From positions 7,089,962-7,153,961 of the forward strand of contig OX030962.1 in the NCBI GenBank assembly GCA_943735955.1: a stretch of DNA of 64,000 bases, read 5' to 3'. Made by a program: the position numbers and the translations under genes. Below, piece after piece: positions 42,601 through 54,720 of this stretch; position 1 is the first letter of the stretch; the number at the start of each line of letters is the position of its first letter. Source of the stretch: Piscicola geometra. Lineage: Eukaryota; Annelida; Clitellata; Hirudinida; Piscicolidae. Under the pieces are notes generated by a model that searched no databases, was not told the origin of the DNA, and saw only the letters and a program-made list of their open reading frames with translations.

Positions 42601-45358
42601 GTTGGCAGATTATGCAAACTAACTTATTTTTGTGGGTTGACTTTTTAAAATCAAATTTAAAGAATTTCTGCTATGTTTACTAGTTTTATATAAATATTGA
42701 TCAAACTAGAATGTCCTAGTTTGAATTTAACTTTTTTTAATTTCTAGTTATATACATATTATACAAACCAAAGAATTACTAATGATTTTTTTTATTTTTT
42801 ATTTAAACAATTTATCCAACTCTGGCACGCGAAGTTCAACTCCAGAGAATTTTTTTTCAAGTTATATTCATATATCTAATGTGCATGGTGGTTTATGTAC
42901 TGCTTAAATCAAGCTGAGGTTGATTGTGTTTAGGAAAAAAAACCATCCATCAAAACGGAAAATTGATTAAGTTTGAGATGATGATGTTGATGATAACGAC
43001 ACGATGATAATTATAGTGTTAATGGTAATAACGTGATGATTATGATGCTGATGGTGATGCTGAAAATGAACTTCACCATGATCAAGTTAAACGATTTGTT
43101 TTTTTGCATCTCTATTCTTTTTCTTTCATTGGTGATACTCAAAAAAAATTTGATTGGTGTAATATTTTCTCATTCAGAATTTTCTCTTTTTTTTCGCACA
43201 TTTTTACTTTGCAGCGATGGTGCTGGCGAGAATTGAGTTAGCGGCGGAGACAGTAGTGATGGTAACGACGGCTGAGATAGGATGACGCTATTTTATTTTT
43301 AGAAATTAAAAAAAGAAAAAAATTCTAATTACATTTAGTTGGAAAAAAAGAAAAAAAACCATCAATTTCGACACCTGCTTTTCTGTTTTGTTTTTTTAGC
43401 AAATTTTCAAAGTATACAGAAAAGGTGTCATTCAGAAATGGTTTTGAAATTTGAAAATAGCACTTTTGAAGTCGTTCATAACCCTGCAGCAGAATGTGAT
43501 GTTGAGAGTCTTGAAGCTTTTGAGAAAAAAAACGGTAAAAAAAAGCGACGAAATGGCTGAAAATAAAAAATGAGATCTTAAAATATTTTTGAACCATCTT
43601 CATTTAATGTAATTTTCCGAAAAGTTTGAAGCTTGAAAAATGTAGTTTTCTAAATTGAAAGTAATTATTTCTGGAAATGAAAAAACAGAAAAAAACTTTT
43701 CTTGTCTCGTCAGTGCTGACGTGTATAATAAGTTCATTATTTACACTCTGTGACGTTCAAGTGGTAATTGTTGAAAATACCGAAAATTGAAATGTGAAAT
43801 TCAGTTTATAAGATTTTGAATAGATTCTCAAAATAAAAAAATAGAATAAATAACTTTTTTCAATTTTCAGCAGTAGCAAAACTTAAACATAAAGGTCATT
43901 GAAAATCAATCAAATGCCAGAAACCATTTTGCTAATCGATTCCTAGAGTAACATGCGATAGACACATTTCGATCACATGTATCTGGACATTTATCTGAGA
44001 AAAAATACATTCATCTTCAAAAGACCACGTATGACTTTAAAAAAGTATTTAATCTTAGAGAATATTCTATGTTTGAGCATGCGTCAATTTTATTGATTGT
44101 TCGTAGTTGATGGAGGATGGTCTGATGCAGGATAGGAGAGTGGCCAAATTTGTAGTCTCTTTTAGATCTCCATATGATTAGGTTGTTTAATGACCTATTT
44201 TTAAGAAAAAATAAAACAATAAATAAAAAAAGCATACAACCAAAAATACAGAAAATATAAAAAGTGTCAAGAAATCTCTAGGGAAGGGCTGCAGAAGTGA
44301 TTCAATTCAATACTCTATCTGTAATCGGTAGAAACGACAATAAAATATAAAAACGATACGAAAAAACTTCATAAAAAAACTATTTTCCTAAGTTGAACAT
44401 AATAGTTTTTTTATTTAAAACTAAATAGAAAAAATTCATAGTATTTTTTTTATAAAATAAAAAAAGTAGTTTCTAAAATGTACTGAAACTAATAGACTCG
44501 TTCCAAACCTCAGATGAACACTGAGTTTATTCAATTATGCCTAAAAAAGTCTCTAAATTCTTTTCTGAATAAATCTTCCGACCAAAGCTAAACTAAGTCT
44601 CTAGCGAATAGAAAAAGATAGCGAAGAATGAATTGTGTCTCTTTTTGTACATAATCGTTGCATTCTTGAAGAAATATATTTTTTAAAGCAAAATAACAAT
44701 TAATAAATTATATTTTTTCATTTCAAACTCAAATATAATTTTTTAATGAAATTTTAATTCATTATAAACATGGTTTTGTGCACTAGAACTATTTTTATCA
44801 TTTAAAGATTTCGATTTGATATATAAATCCAACAAAAGTCTATGAAAATAAATATTAAAAAATATTTAAATGATTTTGAAAACGCAATGTAATTCTATAT
44901 TTCCCCCAAAGTTATCTTCTTGTTCAGTAAATAGAGCTTTTAAATCTTAGTTTTTAGAGAATTTTTTCCCATCTTTTGGGTTCGATGAAATAAATAAAAA
45001 ATAGTTTTTATTTATGTTTTATATTGTTTCTTATTATTTCAAAATAATACATATTTTCCTAAATTAAATAAAAATACTGACATTGCCTACTGGTCCACTA
45101 TTTCAAGATAAAACTATTCAAACACTCTAGAATCGCCTCCTTTCAGAACTCTCTAACGCAATAACCTCCTATTAATAGTCACTTTATAAAATGAAAACCA
45201 ATTAAATAATAGAGTAATTACAAGGCATGGGAACTTCACGAATGACTTGCTTCTTTCGATCTAATGCCAAAGCAAAGAGCGTTCGCAGCCAGGTCTCCAC
45301 AGCAGTGTTTCATTCGCTTACCGCTGTCTTGCTTTCTTAAGCCGATTATTGGAATCAT
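30648..45358 (-). CDS. Kv channel-interacting protein (KChIP)-like, neuronal calcium sensor family
   Basis: Eight exons: 45322-45358, 40670-40794, 40263-40332, 37593-37663, 35379-35474, 34243-34347, 32296-32361 and 30648-30695. They join in phase to 205 residues plus stop. Diagnostic matches include [17 protein letters not shown], the CPTG of the non-binding EF1, [47 protein letters not shown] and [13 protein letters not shown], ending DNDLLTSMM. KChIPs bind the N-terminus of Kv4 potassium channels and set A-type currents. EF2 ends in Gln rather than an acid; EF3 ([12 protein letters not shown]) lacks acids at positions 5 and 12; EF4 lacks the first Asp, the Gly and the last Glu. Calcium binding is therefore doubtful. 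The short first exon ([12 protein letters not shown]) fits phase and has a GTAAGC donor, but is the least certain part. Confidence 0.85.
31855..31896. repeat. Perfect 19-bp inverted repeat, 4-bp loop
   Basis: The arms at 31855-31873 and 31878-31896 pair perfectly around GACC. Each outer end is CCATGG. It lies in the last intron of the KChIP-like gene. Confidence 0.95.
32070..32290. repeat. CCACCCTCACTC-type pyrimidine-rich repeat
   Basis: Degenerate CTCACTCCACCC units. On the minus strand the repeat begins just after the KChIP exon 7 donor. The purine-rich strand is therefore the intron sense strand. Confidence 0.85.
34351..35285. repeat. 12-bp minisatellite GGATGGATGCAT, about 75 copies
   Basis: A long array in the KChIP intron. 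The unit is 12 bp, with A/G and C/T variants and local 4-bp slips. Every frame on both strands stays open for hundreds of bases because the unit is a multiple of three and has no stop. All the HPSI, MDGC and WMHG ORFs are artefacts. Its left end supplies the CATCCAG acceptor of exon 34243-34347. Confidence 0.97.
35475..37592. other. KChIP intron 4
   Basis: AT-rich intron DNA without exon signal. A TATATAGCG word near 36290 resembles the motif in the (AATC)n elements. Confidence 0.5.
37664..40262. other. KChIP intron 3
   Basis: AT-rich intron DNA. No exon-like stretch, RNA gene or tandem array was seen. Confidence 0.5.
40494..40669. repeat. ACCCACCC/AACCAC repeat next to KChIP exon 2
   Basis: Degenerate CCCACCCACAAACCACA units of about 20 bp. 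On the minus strand this is a G-rich tract (GGGTGGGT) that starts within a few bases of the exon 2 donor. Confidence 0.85.
40795..45321. other. Long first intron of the KChIP-like gene
   Basis: About 4.5 kb of AT-rich DNA. It has small GATGAT runs near 42979-43060 and a few weak ORFs. No further exon could be supported. Confidence 0.45.
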
Positions 45359-47857
45359 AATTGCATTAAAAACACATAAATGTATTAAGAAAGAGTAATA
45401 ATTTTGTATTAAAAATTATTCAAAGCAATTTAAAGAAATTATAAATTTTTTAAGTTTAGTTTTTTTAAATCGCTTTATGTTTATAAATGATCACAAATCA
45501 GTTAAAATTTTTATATTTAAAAATTTAAATACAAAATTTTTAAAAAAATTATTTTTAAAATAAACATTTTTTTACTGTTTAAACCGTTTATATCTCATTT
45601 TTCTTTTTAGTTTTTAATAAGTGTTTTTTTACATTAAACCGTTTGAGTGTAAAAAAAATCGTAAGAATATTTTCAAAAGGCTTAAAGGCCGACTCTAAAC
45701 GTTATTTCACACTAATTTGTTTGTAAAAAAAACAAGTCAATTTTTGTTTTAACGACTTTATTCAATGAATCATCTATTAGGGTGTTTATTGATTGCGACG
45801 ACGATAGCGTGTGACTTTTGCGAGCTTATACGCCAGACTAACCGCTCGTTACTGTCACTGAACCTCATAAGCTTTTAATCTTTATTTTTAAAAGGTTATG
45901 TTTTTAAATATATTTATTTTTCAAGTAAGTTATTAGTAAAAAAAACTTTGTTTAAATTGCTTAATAAACAAAACGACATCAATATGTTGAAATTGTGTAT
46001 AAACTTGATAAGAAAACTGAAATTATTCCCATTTTAAAAATTATTTCATAATTTAATTAATTTTTTTATTATTAAATAATAATATTTATTTTGACCCATG
46101 AAGAAATCACCATATAAAAAGCTATTAAAAACACTTAATTTGATTACATAATAATACACAAAAACGAGATTTCCACTGAATAGAGAGATTGCAAGGCAAT
46201 AAAAGACCTATTGAACGTCGTCATTGACAATGTCATTGACTGTCATAAAGTCGACATTTTCACGTTGGGATTCCCAGCAGCATGATATGCGAGGCGTACC
46301 AAAGTGAGAGTTCCCTTTTTATTGAAAGCATGTAAATTAAGATTAATAAAAGTTGCATTTTTTATTACTTATAACCAAAATAGGTTTTCCTTGTGGGAAC
46401 TTGAGTCAACTGGTTTTGAATTGACTTATTATTATTCTTATATTTTCATCATATAAGAAACATATAATCATCATCATCATCACCATCGTCTTTCTCATTC
46501 GCATCATCAGCATCTACTTTTCAGCACCTAAGGATTAATAGCTGCATCTCGTGACAACTCTTTGTCGCTTACAGATCTGTCTCTCCTCGTTTCGGCGACA
46601 ACTGAAATCATTCTATTGTCTTGACTTGAGAGCCCTCTATAACCTTACAATTAATCTCTGACAATGTTCGATCCGAACTCTTTTTCACAACTTTCTTCCA
46701 TTTTTTTTGCATTCATAAATTCTTTCCAGAGCGATTCTCGCAGAGTACATTGTTCTTTTCACGAATTTGTAAGAGTGACATTATTAGTATCAACAGTTTG
46801 AATACTTTTATTAATACAATTACACGAAGATGCAGGGAAGCTACAACCATAAATCCCATTGTGTGCTTTCTCACTTTTTAACGTATTTTTTACACCAAAA
46901 ATTATAACAAATAAAGTAGTTTCTTGTTTGTGTGTAAATGGAGATAGACGCAAAGATAACAGCTCCGGTTACACACCATTTCACAGCGAGCCAGCATTGT
47001 TCGGAGTTTCCACTGGCGTGACTTGCCTAACCACCACATTCTTTTGTTTCCACAGTCACTTGTTGTTTACCGTATTGGTCTTTCAAGAAATGAAAAAATA
47101 TCAAGAATGCGGTTTGTATATTTGTTTAGAAGTGTCTTTGTTATCTTACAATTCGTAGTATATTTCATAAAAAAGTTAATTTATCACAAAAATATTTGTA
47201 TCATTTTTTTAATAGTTTTATAAATATATTTTAATATAATATATTATTCAGAAAAAGTAAAAACAATACTACATGAAGGGATTTTATTGGTAAGAAATCT
47301 GTTTTTCTAATCAAATTGTTTTTTAGGAAGCGTCTAAGAGGTGTTATTAAAAAAATACAATCGAACAGTTTTTGAAATTATTTATTTTGAAAATTGGAAA
47401 AAGAAGAAGGGAGGAAGGGAAAATGGGGCTTGGCTAAAATATTGGGAAAAATCTTTATCTTATTTTATATTTTTTACAAAACTATTTTGTTTAACATAAT
47501 AACAAAGAAAATAGGTACGTCCATTTATAAAAGATGAACTTTTTGCAAATATCCATAATTCACTGATAATTAAAATTCGAAAAGGGACCTGAACTCAAGG
47601 TATTTACAAAACGAGTCAGACGATGAAGCCATTTTACTCTTCATGGTTCCGTGACTAGAATTTACATGAATCCAATTTTTACCAATATTTATAATACAAA
47701 ATGGAAAGAAAAAGTTCAGCATTATACTCAATTTGTTTCCTAATTAACTTGATTTCATTTGAGCGACTCATTTTACCTTCAAATACATTTTATAATTAAA
47801 TTTCAATGCTGTTTTGGAGATGATTTTGAAACCACTATGAATGAAGCTGTTATGTAG
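45359..47857. other. Intergenic, KChIP upstream and Pax3/7 downstream
   Basis: AT-rich spacer. It should contain the KChIP promoter near its left end and the Pax3/7 3' UTR near its right end. No clear core element or exon was seen. Confidence 0.5.
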
Positions 47858-50800
47858 TTACTGAAAACTGTTACTACTGTTAGTTAAAGGGTTGTTGTTG
47901 CTGAGAGTGTTGTTGGAGATGTGATTCTGTAGCATTGCAAGCTGTTGCACTGGTGGGAAATGCTGGAAAGATCTCGGAGTAGATTGTGGAAGGAAGTTTG
48001 AAAGAAAAAGAGATTGTCTTAAAAAGGGGTTTGAGCTGCTGTGGGAAAAGTTGTTGAAGCTGGTGATGTCGATGTTGTCGTTGTTGGGTTTATCACTGTT
48101 GTTGTGAACGTGTTTGTTGGAAATGTTGTTGCTGTTGTTGTGTTTGTTGTTGTTGTTTAAGAATGGTCTGAATGTAGTGACTTTAGTTTCGGCTTGTAAA
48201 GAGGGGTGTGTGTAGTTGTTGGTAGTTACAGGAGTAACTGAACCGTTGCTGTTGTTGTTACGGATTAGTTGTTTCCAGAAAAACTGCTTTTCGTTGAAGC
48301 TAGGAAACGAGTATAAAGGATTGTTAAGTTGTAGTTGGACCTGATCTTTGAAATAGAGTTGATTCAGTTTATGTTGTTGCATTTGCTGTTGAAACTCTTG
48401 TTGTTTCAGTTGATGTTCTTGATGTAGTCTTTGCTGATTCAATATACTCTGTTGCAGATGCGGTTCTAAGGCAGGCTTTTTAGGTTTCGGCTCGTAAGTA
48501 GCTGGATTCCAAACCGCTTTAGTTGATGTAGTTGTTTTAGTGGACGTTGTTGTGGTTGTAGAAGTTGTTGTAGAAGAATAAGATGGGCTGGGAATATCAC
48601 GATTTACAAAGTCATTTCCTGAAGGTATTCTAGAATGCCGTGATGTTTCTGAAGTTGACTTGGAAGGACTGGCGTACTTATAAGTTTGTGCTGAAGGTGA
48701 CGTGGGAAGAGAAGTTGATGGAAAGGATTGATGGGACGATGAAGCATCAAGGGGTTGAACGAATTTTGCCGGAGTTTCAACCTTGACTTGATTTTTCTTT
48801 ACTAGAAGATTTTCTACAGACGATTCGAATTGGAAATGATTTTGGTTGCTGGTTGTTGGTGGAGAAGTTGAAAAGCACGCGTTAGAGGTTGGTGAATAGG
48901 CACTTGTAGAAGAATTCTTTTTAAATAAATTTTTATCAATTGTAGTTGATAGAGCTAATGAAAGGGGTGTAAGTGACTCATGGGTTGTTGTTGGAGATAG
49001 AGAAGGTGGAGATGATTTAAAGGTAGTTTTGGATGCTGCATCAGTTTGGAACGACTCTGATCTGATTTGTTTTTCATTTTTTATAACACACTTTTCAATT
49101 TTAAAATAATCTTCATTGATGCTTTTTTTGCTGTTTCTTTTTTTTTCTTCCAAAGATCTGGCACTCTGACACTCTTCTAGATCATTGTCTATTCTCAGCG
49201 TCTTTTGGAGATCGCTGCATCCCACACCCCTAATTTCAGAAAATTTATTTTCACTTTTATTTGACGTGACTTCGTTTTTATAAGCAGCGTATAATTCTTG
49301 CTTCAACTTCTCAGGAGAGATTGTGTTCAGAGAGTTACCTGAAGTTTTGATAAATAATTTATTAAGAGAAATATATTTATATATATTTTTTAATTAAATA
49401 AATCTAAATTTTTATTGAAGCAACTACAACATAGCTATTCTTACAAGCACCACGTCTCACCATATATTCCGTGCAGAGTGGTGCTGAGGAGGGAGTTGAA
49501 GAGGGGATGGTTGGATGAGTTGATGACGTCGTAACTTGGTCTGATTTGACCACTTGTCACTTGCTTCCTCCACCGAGCTCGTCTGTTACTGAACCACACC
49601 TGTGTTGGTGAAAGAAAAAAGATTAGTTGAAGATTGGTCAACAGTTGTGTGGTTGTTTGAGAAAGTTTGAAGCTAAAAAGGTAGGTTTTTTTTTATTTAA
49701 GTTTTTATAAGCTTTTAGATGTAAAAATATTTTAACTTTTCTACCTGAATTCTTGCTTCAGTGAAACCAGTTTTGTTGGCAAGGTCTTCTCTGGTGTACA
49801 CGTCTGGGTAGTGAGTACGGTCGAAAGACCTTTCAAGCAATTCCAGCTGCTCCGAAGTGAAAGTCGTTCTGTTGCGACGTTGCTTGCGATTCAGTTTGAG
49901 TTCTTGACTCGTGAGTCTTGAGTCGTCTTCCAACTCATCCTCCTTGTCGTCGTCGTCGTCAAGTGTCAAAGGGTCTGTTAGAGAAGCAATATGGAGTTTT
50001 TGTGGTTATATTCTCAAAAATTAATTATTTATTATCAACTTTTTAGTTTCCACGTTTATTGTTGATTAAGTTTTAATTAATCTATTTATTTATAAATTCT
50101 GAACAATAGAACACAAAATGTGACACCTATTTCCTCCGAAGTCTCGGACATGCTTGAGTTATTGAGGCCTTCATCTGCCATTTTCAAAGATGGCGACCAG
50201 CTTTCGGCGGACAAATCATGTGCATTGTGTTTTATGTGTTTGTCGCTACTCAACCAGTTGATAATCTTATCGTTGTTGTTGTTGTTGTTGCTGTTGTTGC
50301 TGTTGCTCGTGCTGTTTTTTGGCTGGTTGGCTGATCTGTTATTTTAGTATAAAAACATTTAAATCACAAAAAACATCTAGCTACTAATATTTTTCATTTA
50401 CATTTGTAATTAATAAATCTTCAAAAAAATTTCGTAGCATCCAATCGAAGCGCACTTGTTTCCTGAAGCCGCGCCTCCGATGGATCCCGGCTTGATCGAG
50501 CCGGTTTCCTGGTAGCGTTGCAGAATCTTCGAGACGCAGCCGTGACTCACCCGAAGACTTCGGCTGATGACGCAAGGTCTGACGCCCTGCGAGGCCATTT
50601 CGATGATCTTCATCCGAACGTGGTTCGGCAAAGGTCGTCCATTGATGAAGACACCGCCTAGTTGGTTCACTCTGCCCTGGCCTGAGAAGAGGGGTTGGAG
50701 GAAGGATGTTGATGGATGGAAATTGACGGGAATTGGAATGATTGAGCAGAAGAGAACGGGTTAATGATGAGTGAAGGTAGTTGTTTTTGTGAAGATGGGT

Positions 50801-53785
50801 GCAAGAAAGGTGGGTGCGAAATCGTGGTGAAAGTGTTAGGCCCGGTTAAAAGATTATTTGAAGTAGCACATATCTTAAAAACGTAAAACGTAAAGTTTTC
50901 CATAACCGGTATTAGAGAAAAATGTGATTCTTTTTTGTTTATAGTTTTAGTTCACGGGGCTCAAGTTTCTCTTGTTGTTACCCACCTCTTCCCTAATAAA
51001 CGCAGGCGTCTAAGGTGTGTGGGAATCAAACCACGTCTTACTGCTATAAGCCGTGAGTCGTTAAGCAGTTGGCCACCCGTTCACCCACATGTTATCGATT
51101 GCACGATATAGTCTCAGGCTATCGACTCGCATGCTTCAATATGAATAAAAAAATGAAAAGATTAACCATTTTTTTCAATCTTTGGACATTATAAGTTCAA
51201 GACAGCTTTATTTTTTATTAAAATAATTGTTTTTTAAGGTCTTCAATACGGACATGAGTATTAAAACTGTCTATATAAAAACTCGAATGCCTAAAGCGGT
51301 CAAAAATTTTTTTGAAATAATACTTCTCTTTTCGGATATCTGAGAAACAAGTTGTTGAAATGCTTGGTATTTTACGGCAATCAATCGATCATATATCACA
51401 AGTACTGAACTCTCTAATTCTTAATCCTTCCTAATAACAAAAATAATAAGAAAAATAATATAAAAATTATTTTAGCTTCTCTTCGGTTGATTATTTCAAA
51501 GATTTGAAGATAAATTTATATTGTTTGTTTAATAAATTAATTTTGTTTTCATAAAATTTTTATACAGTATGGTGAAAGAAAATATTACATAGCCATCAAT
51601 AATTAAAAAACTTCTTCAAAGATCTTCACAAATTTTTTACTTGTATAATACGCAGTGATTTAAACCCCAGTCATTAAATCAATAATTTAATTTAAAATCA
51701 TCTTAAAACTATTGTCTCATATATTCATTGACTTATAGAATATATAACTTTTACACCGTGGTCTATATTAAAACATGTCACTTTATTTTAGTTAACAACT
51801 TTAGAGAATTTTTACAAAGCGTAGTAAATAATGTGTATAGAATCTTGTCTTTTTTTTTAAAGACAAACTGTGAAAACAATTTGAAAATCAGTTTACATTT
51901 TCCGAAGCTATAAACAAATATATCGTTTTAATATGGACCACGAAGTATATTATATACAACTATACAAACTTACTTGTATAATATAACTAAGTAAACCCCT
52001 ATTTAAACTTCTTAGCATTGCTATATGAATTAATAATTGCAATTCAAGTTAGTAAATCAGTCTGTGTCTCCCGCAGGGCTGCTCGAGGTTCCTGGAGCGA
52101 GAGGGCCTCCATATCTTGCAGAAGTGTCAGTCCATTGATTAAATGCATTAATTCTTCCTCCTAGCCCACTTAAAATCTCTACAACTTCAAATTAGTGTGG
52201 CGCCAAGCTACAAGTTGCGTGATCCAGTGAAACCCCGCTCGAAAGTTTAGGGAATTTTTTCGAAGGGCTGTCTGAATTTTTGTTTAAATGTCAATTGGTC
52301 TTCGAATGAATTAATTTTTATTTGACAGGTGAAAATGGAGGAGTATTTGTGTATTTTTAAATTTCACAAAAAAATATAATTGCCGTTTGAAAAAGGCTCA
52401 TTGTGCGTGACTACAGTATTGTGGTAAAAATAAATAAATCGAGTATTGAGATAGAATAATCATCAACCATTAATGTTTAAAACGAATAATGTACCTAAAA
52501 ATTTATTTTGCTATTTTTAAATAAATAAATATAAACTATCTAAAAATATAGCTTAAAAAATTCACTACAAACCCTACAATCCTTTCAGTCAAAATTAAGT
52601 ATTCACATTTTATTTTTAAAATTCGATATTATTTTATTATGCTTTTATTGGAAAAATGTTAAATTGATATTTATTTCAATTTATGAATATTTCAGCTGCT
52701 TCAAATGATAATTCAAATATCATAGGTGCAAGCTCCGGCTGTGTCGAATAAAGGGACTTAGAACATTTAATCGAAGTCTTTTGTTTCTCAAGCGGCTATT
52801 TCGATTTATACGGTTGCATTACCATAAAATTCGAAGCTGGATTAACTAATGAATGCCTTCAATTATTACTATTTTTGGAATTATCTAAACTAATTGACTA
52901 ATTTATCAATTGATGAATGAGTTTGAACTATTTAAGAACATATAATTAAAAACTTTTCGTTTTTGAATAACTTATAAATTGTAGGAGATACATTTCTCAT
53001 ATTGAAAACGTGATCCGAACTGAATAAACGTTTTTTAAATGAATGTGGTATAAAGATGATAAATTAAAATATTAGCATTACAGATTTAATGGTATTTTCA
53101 ATTTGCTCCAGTCTGCTTTTATGGTCTCATTGCTTTTATGCCTTTTAAAATAGCGTATACTTAGAATACTTCATTCTACAAAATCAATATTAATAATAAG
53201 CTATATTTGAACTTTCATTTATGGATTTTTATCATTTTTCCAATATATATTTAAATTTAAGCTTGGCTTAAAAGCAATTAGAGCAGAAGAAACTTTTGGT
53301 CATTACTGGCTTAAGGAAGAATGCATTTCATTTCTATCCTTTTATACAAGCATCTAACCCACAGAATGGGGTTTAAGTTGTCAGATGGGCATAGCCATAT
53401 AATCGCTTCTTAAAAGGATCGGCTCGACATTGTTTTCTTAGACTAATTTCAAGTTAAACTATTCTTATTTTATTATAACAAGTTTTTTAATTGAGCTGCT
53501 GCTGCTTTGGCTCTTGAAGTTTCATTAATGAAAATTATATTTGTATAAAAATAAGCCTAAAATTGTTCTAGGCCGCATAACAAACTTTCAATAAAAATTC
53601 TCTTAAAAAATTATATAAAAATTAATTAAATCATTTTATTACATAAAAATACTTTAAAAATTATTCTATCAAGCAAACAGAGTCTTAGTAGTAGGAATGA
53701 TTCGTTAAGGACACTCACCATCGACGGAGGGGTGGGACATCATCGGGAAGATGCCGTTGAAGCCGAAGAAGCGAGCTTGGTACAT
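47858..53785 (-). CDS. Pax3/7: Pax3/7 factor with PAI-only paired domain and homeodomain
   Basis: Six exons, 53719-53785, 50456-50681, 50127-50335, 49745-49974, 49461-49599 and 47858-49338, join in phase to 783 residues plus stop. Residues 23-98 are the PAI half of a paired domain ([51 protein letters not shown]), closest to Pax3/7. The next exon is an Asn-rich linker with no RED half; the intron between them is only 120 bases. KIINWLSS in the linker may be a degraded octapeptide. An acidic stretch precedes the homeodomain (residues 199-258; QRRNRTTFT to [12 protein letters not shown]), which has Ser at position 50 as in the Paired class. The last exon encodes about 490 low-complexity residues. 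The ATG at 53783-53785 ([13 protein letters not shown]) has an ACC context; an in-frame upstream Met exists. A nuclear developmental regulator is expected. Confidence 0.93.
50682..53718. other. Pax3/7 first intron
   Basis: A 3 kb AT-rich intron between the first and second coding exons. It holds the tRNA-like element at 51010-51090. Other parts, such as 52040-52260 and 52680-52850, are less AT-rich and could be enhancers, but nothing specific is recognised. Confidence 0.5.
51010..51090 (-). mobile_element. tRNA-derived SINE-like element
   Basis: On the minus strand an A-box-like TGGCCAACTGC (51065-51075) is followed 43 bases later by a B-box-like GGTTTGATTCC (51022-51032), the spacing of a tRNA gene. 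GTGG/CCAC pairs around the B-box form a T-arm. There is no convincing anticodon arm or acceptor stem, so a SINE head or tRNA pseudogene is more likely than a working tRNA. A related copy lies at 57036-57115. Confidence 0.45.
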
Positions 53786-54439
53786 GGTCGTGAAGAAGAA
53801 AAAGAAGACGGAGATTCTGGGGGAGATGAGTTTGGTTTTTGTATCGCACTGAAAAGCTTTCAAGTTGATTTGACTTGTAGAAGTTATGAGCTGGAAAAAA
53901 GGTTCTGGGAATGTAGGGAAGATGAAGTGTTGATGATGAGATGATGATGTTTTTTGAAGTGGCAAGTGGTTCTGTGTTTGGGAGTTAATCCGGTGTCAAG
54001 GATGGAGTCATGCTGGTGTTGTGCCGGAATAGATGATGAAGAATGAGGATGTTGATGGAAGCTATGGAGATATTCTGATACAATTTTTTAGGCTGATTTT
54101 CCACTGAATCTTGTTTGAGATTATTCACCAAATGAAGGATGATGCTCGGAAGCTGATGATAATGCAAATGATTCGCTTGGTCGTCAGCAGCTGATGTTTA
54201 CGCAAATCTTCTGTTTTCTCGCTAACGTTTGTTTGTAAGAGCAAGTTGTTTTTCGCTTCATTAGTTATGGTTAATAGTCATCGATTTTTCAGATCCTTTT
54301 AACGAGAAAGAGCATTCCATAAGATGCAATAATGCATTTGTTTTTCAGGACTATTCTTTAAAAATTCCGATTGAAAAATGTTTTATATTCGAGATATCGA
54401 TCTGCAAGCTCAATTACTTTCAAGCGAATCACTTTCAAA

Positions 54440-54720
54440 ATCTTGTTCAAGTTGATAGTGCAAAAGCGTTAATTACGAGTCAATTAATCAGTTCTGAAAG
54501 ATCGAGTTGCGATAAGAAAGCCACGCTTAAAAGAGCAACTAATGCAATTATAAGGAAACTCGAGACAAGCGATCGACGACTCAGCGAATGGGTTGGCTTG
54601 GCTTCTTGAGCAGCCAATGGCAGGCTAGGAAACCTCTGCTGCAGCGATGGTGATTGGTTGAAGGCAATTTGAGTGTTTGACTTGTGAAAGATTCGCTCCT
54701 AATTGATTCGCTTGCGTGTT
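54440..54720 (-). promoter_or_regulatory. Possible Pax3/7 upstream regulatory segment
   Basis: A less AT-rich block 650-930 bp upstream of the Pax3/7 start. It has a CCAAT at 54614-54618 and a reverse CCAAT (ATTGG) at 54653-54657, plus TTAATTA and ATTAAT homeodomain-type cores near 54470-54490. No TATA box is evident. The call rests on composition and motifs only. Confidence 0.3.

Noticed and set aside
51010..51090. A functional tRNA gene
   Set aside because: A- and B-box spacing is right but there is no proper acceptor stem or anticodon loop, so it was called a SINE-like element.
53786..53965. Upstream in-frame extension of Pax3/7 to a Met at 53965
   Set aside because: Possible, but the added residues are T/F-rich with no family similarity and the inner ATG has a better context; kept only as an alternative.
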